DNA of 64,000 nt. Origin: Rhodococcus qingshengii. Lineage in GTDB: Bacteria; Actinomycetota; Actinomycetes; Mycobacteriales; Mycobacteriaceae. The notes under the pieces were generated by a model that was not told where the DNA came from, searched no databases, and saw only the letters and a list, made by a program, of their open reading frames with translations. Where the stretch lies: NCBI RefSeq assembly GCF_021025955.1, contig NZ_JAJNCL010000016.1, positions 1 to 64,000 of the forward strand. Reading direction: 5' to 3'. The translations under genes and the position numbers were made by a program. Below, piece after piece: positions 62,641-64,000 of the stretch. Each line of letters starts with the position of its first letter. Position 1 is the stretch's first letter.

Positions 62641-64000
62641 TCAGGACTTCGCGTGGCGTTTCGCCAGCATCCAACGTGAGATCTTCATGTCCCGAGCTTT
62701 TCGCTCGATGGTCAGCAGGTCCAGCGGAGCGCTGAACTTCTGAACGGCCAGTGATTTCACACTGCTGAACTCACGCAGCCCGTCAGCTCCGTGGATACGG
62801 CCGAATCCGGAATCGCCGACCCCGCCGAATGGCAGGGCGGCGATTCCGGCGAATCCGAGAACCGAATTGACCGTGACGACACCGCATTCGAGCTTCTCGG
62901 CAATCGCTCGGCCCTTCGACGAACTCTTGGTGAACACCGAGGCGCCCAAGCCGTACTTCGACGCGTTGGCACGCTCGATACCCTCATTAATGTCGGCGAC
63001 CTTGTTCACCACGACGCTCGGGCCGAACGTTTCCTCGGTGATCGCCGTGGAATCCTCCGGAACATCCGTCAGGATGATCGGATCGATGAACGGACCGTTG
63101 AACGAATCAAGTCCGCCGAGTACAGCTTTCGCGCCGCGACTGAGAGCGTCTTCGATCTGGCCCCGGACTATCGCGGTCTGCTTTCCCAGCGTCATCGGCC
63201 CATAGGTCGAACTGTCGGTGGCGCCGGCGTGGGCGTCCCGTAGCGCGGCCGTGAGCTTGGACAGGAAGGCGTCGTACACGGGCGCTGCGACGTAGATTCG
63301 CTCGACGCCGGCGCAGGTTTGCCCGCCGTTGCCCACCGCCCCGAACGCGGCGAAGCTCACGGCCGCATCGAGATTGGCGTCGGAGTCCACCAGCATGGCA
63401 TCCTTGCCGCCGCATTCGGCGACCAGGGGAGTGAGGGTGTCCGCGCAGGCGGCCATCACGCGCTTTGCGGTAGCCGTCGAGCCGGTGAATGCAATCTTGT
63501 CGACACCGGACGAACACAGAAGTGCACCGGTTTTGCCGTCACCGGTAATGGTCTGCAGGACAGGGTGTCCAGGTGCCGCGATGTTCCACAACCGGGCCAA
63601 TTCGACGCCGACCCCTGGTGAAAGTTCGCTCGGTTTGAACACAACGGAGTTACCGGCGGCCAGTGCGTAGCCGATCGACCCCATCGGTGTGTACAGCGGA
63701 TAGTTCCAGGGGCCGATCACGCCGACAACACCCATCGGCCGGTAGCCGACGGATGCAGACTGGTTGGCGCTGATCAGTCCTGCACCGACGCGTCTGCGGC
63801 GCAACACTTTCTGGGCGTTGCGTGCCGCCCAGTCGAGATGTTCGACGGCCAGCATGACTTCGAGAAGGGCGTCGTCGCTGGGTTTTCCGGTCTCGGCGGA
63901 AATGATCGCCGCCATCGATTCGGCGTGAGTGGCGATCGCGGCACGAAAATTGCCGAGCACTTTCCGGCGGCCTTGGAATCCGAGTTGATCCCACCACTTC
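62641..64000 (-). CDS. Aldehyde dehydrogenase (partial, 5' end beyond the window)
   Basis: At least 452 residues, open to the right edge. Motifs are GPWNYPLYTPMGS (cofactor), FTGSTATAKRV, Glu in AECGGKDAM and Cys in NGGQTCAGVER. This form, without an N-terminal extension and with Leu/Val-rich C-terminus, fits succinic-semialdehyde or aryl-aldehyde dehydrogenases. It is convergent with sfnG. Confidence 0.85.
   Translation of the reverse strand, partial: KWWDQLGFQGRRKVLGNFRAAIATHAESMAAIISAETGKPSDDALLEVMLAVEHLDWAARNAQKVLRRRRVGAGLISANQSASVGYRPMGVVGVIGPWNYPLYTPMGSIGYALAAGNSVVFKPSELSPGVGVELARLWNIAAPGHPVLQTITGDGKTGALLCSSGVDKIAFTGSTATAKRVMAACADTLTPLVAECGGKDAMLVDSDANLDAAVSFAAFGAVGNGGQTCAGVERIYVAAPVYDAFLSKLTAALRDAHAGATDSSTYGPMTLGKQTAIVRGQIEDALSRGAKAVLGGLDSFNGPFIDPIILTDVPEDSTAITEETFGPSVVVNKVADINEGIERANASKYGLGASVFTKSSSKGRAIAEKLECGVVTVNSVLGFAGIAALPFGGVGDSGFGRIHGADGLREFSSVKSLAVQKFSAPLDLLTIERKARDMKISRWMLAKRHAKS

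Noticed and set aside
1-64000. tRNA genes, rRNA, CRISPR arrays, insertion sequences and prophage
   Set aside because: No tRNA-like cloverleaf, spaced repeat array, transposase or phage gene was seen on either strand; gaps between genes are mostly short.

Overview
The window looks like a chromosomal segment of a mycolata actinobacterium, most probably Rhodococcus of the erythropolis/qingshengii type. This is inferred from the high G+C content, frequent GTG starts, 4-base stop/start overlaps, a mycobacterial-type succinate dehydrogenase, a complete actinobacterial paa cluster and many TetR and PucR regulators. I count about 60 protein genes. I found no rRNA, tRNA, CRISPR array, IS element or phage genes.

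Layout. (1) 1-115: the 5' end of a minus-strand gene, probably a 13E12/DUF222 HNH protein, behind an SOS-type promoter. (2) 411-7666: five overlapping genes for SWIM zinc-finger, DUF5691, YehL-type MoxR ATPase, DUF5682 and VWA proteins, an uncharacterised chaperone-like system. (3) 7709-11896: a drug exporter and a GGDEF/EAL cyclic-di-GMP enzyme with a leader hairpin. A degenerate stretch with a 15-bp inverted repeat follows. (4) 12354-18256: a GABA catabolism module (permease, PucR-type regulator, gabD, gabT) with a 9-6-9 palindrome in front of gabT. (5) 18363-24049: hydrolase, DUF2127 protein, Kef-like antiporter, cupredoxin lipoprotein and a secreted CocE-type hydrolase. (6) 24067-35372: the phenylacetate catabolon. 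paaI-ethD-paaZ and paaR read leftward; paaF-paaH-paaG and paaABCDE-paaK read rightward. Three near-identical PaaR-type palindromes lie in front of paaZ, paaF and paaA. The thiolase PaaJ is absent.

(7) 35375-37765: a LysE exporter and an nsrR-hmp nitric-oxide detoxification operon. (8) 37885-42390: a leftward run of oxidoreductase, TetR, SMI1/KNR4, galT and galK genes behind a perfect 16-bp palindrome. (9) 42445-49011: VOC protein, signal peptidase I, a dicarboxylate transporter and the Sdh1-type succinate dehydrogenase. (10) 49168-57013: a truncated lipase, MFS, GDSL hydrolase, PucR, YdcF, MarR, DsbA-like and AraC genes. (11) 57000-60178: a siderophore-type binding lipoprotein and an MFS exporter behind a candidate iron box, with a divergent TetR. 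(12) 60185-64000: sulfone-sulfur genes sfnB/sfnG and a partial aldehyde dehydrogenase.

The clearest unexplained elements are the five-gene MoxR/VWA island and a 47-nt hairpin found twice with compensatory base changes, each time just after a gene's stop codon. Several operators can be tied to adjacent regulators. All functional calls are homology recognition by eye; no database search was run.
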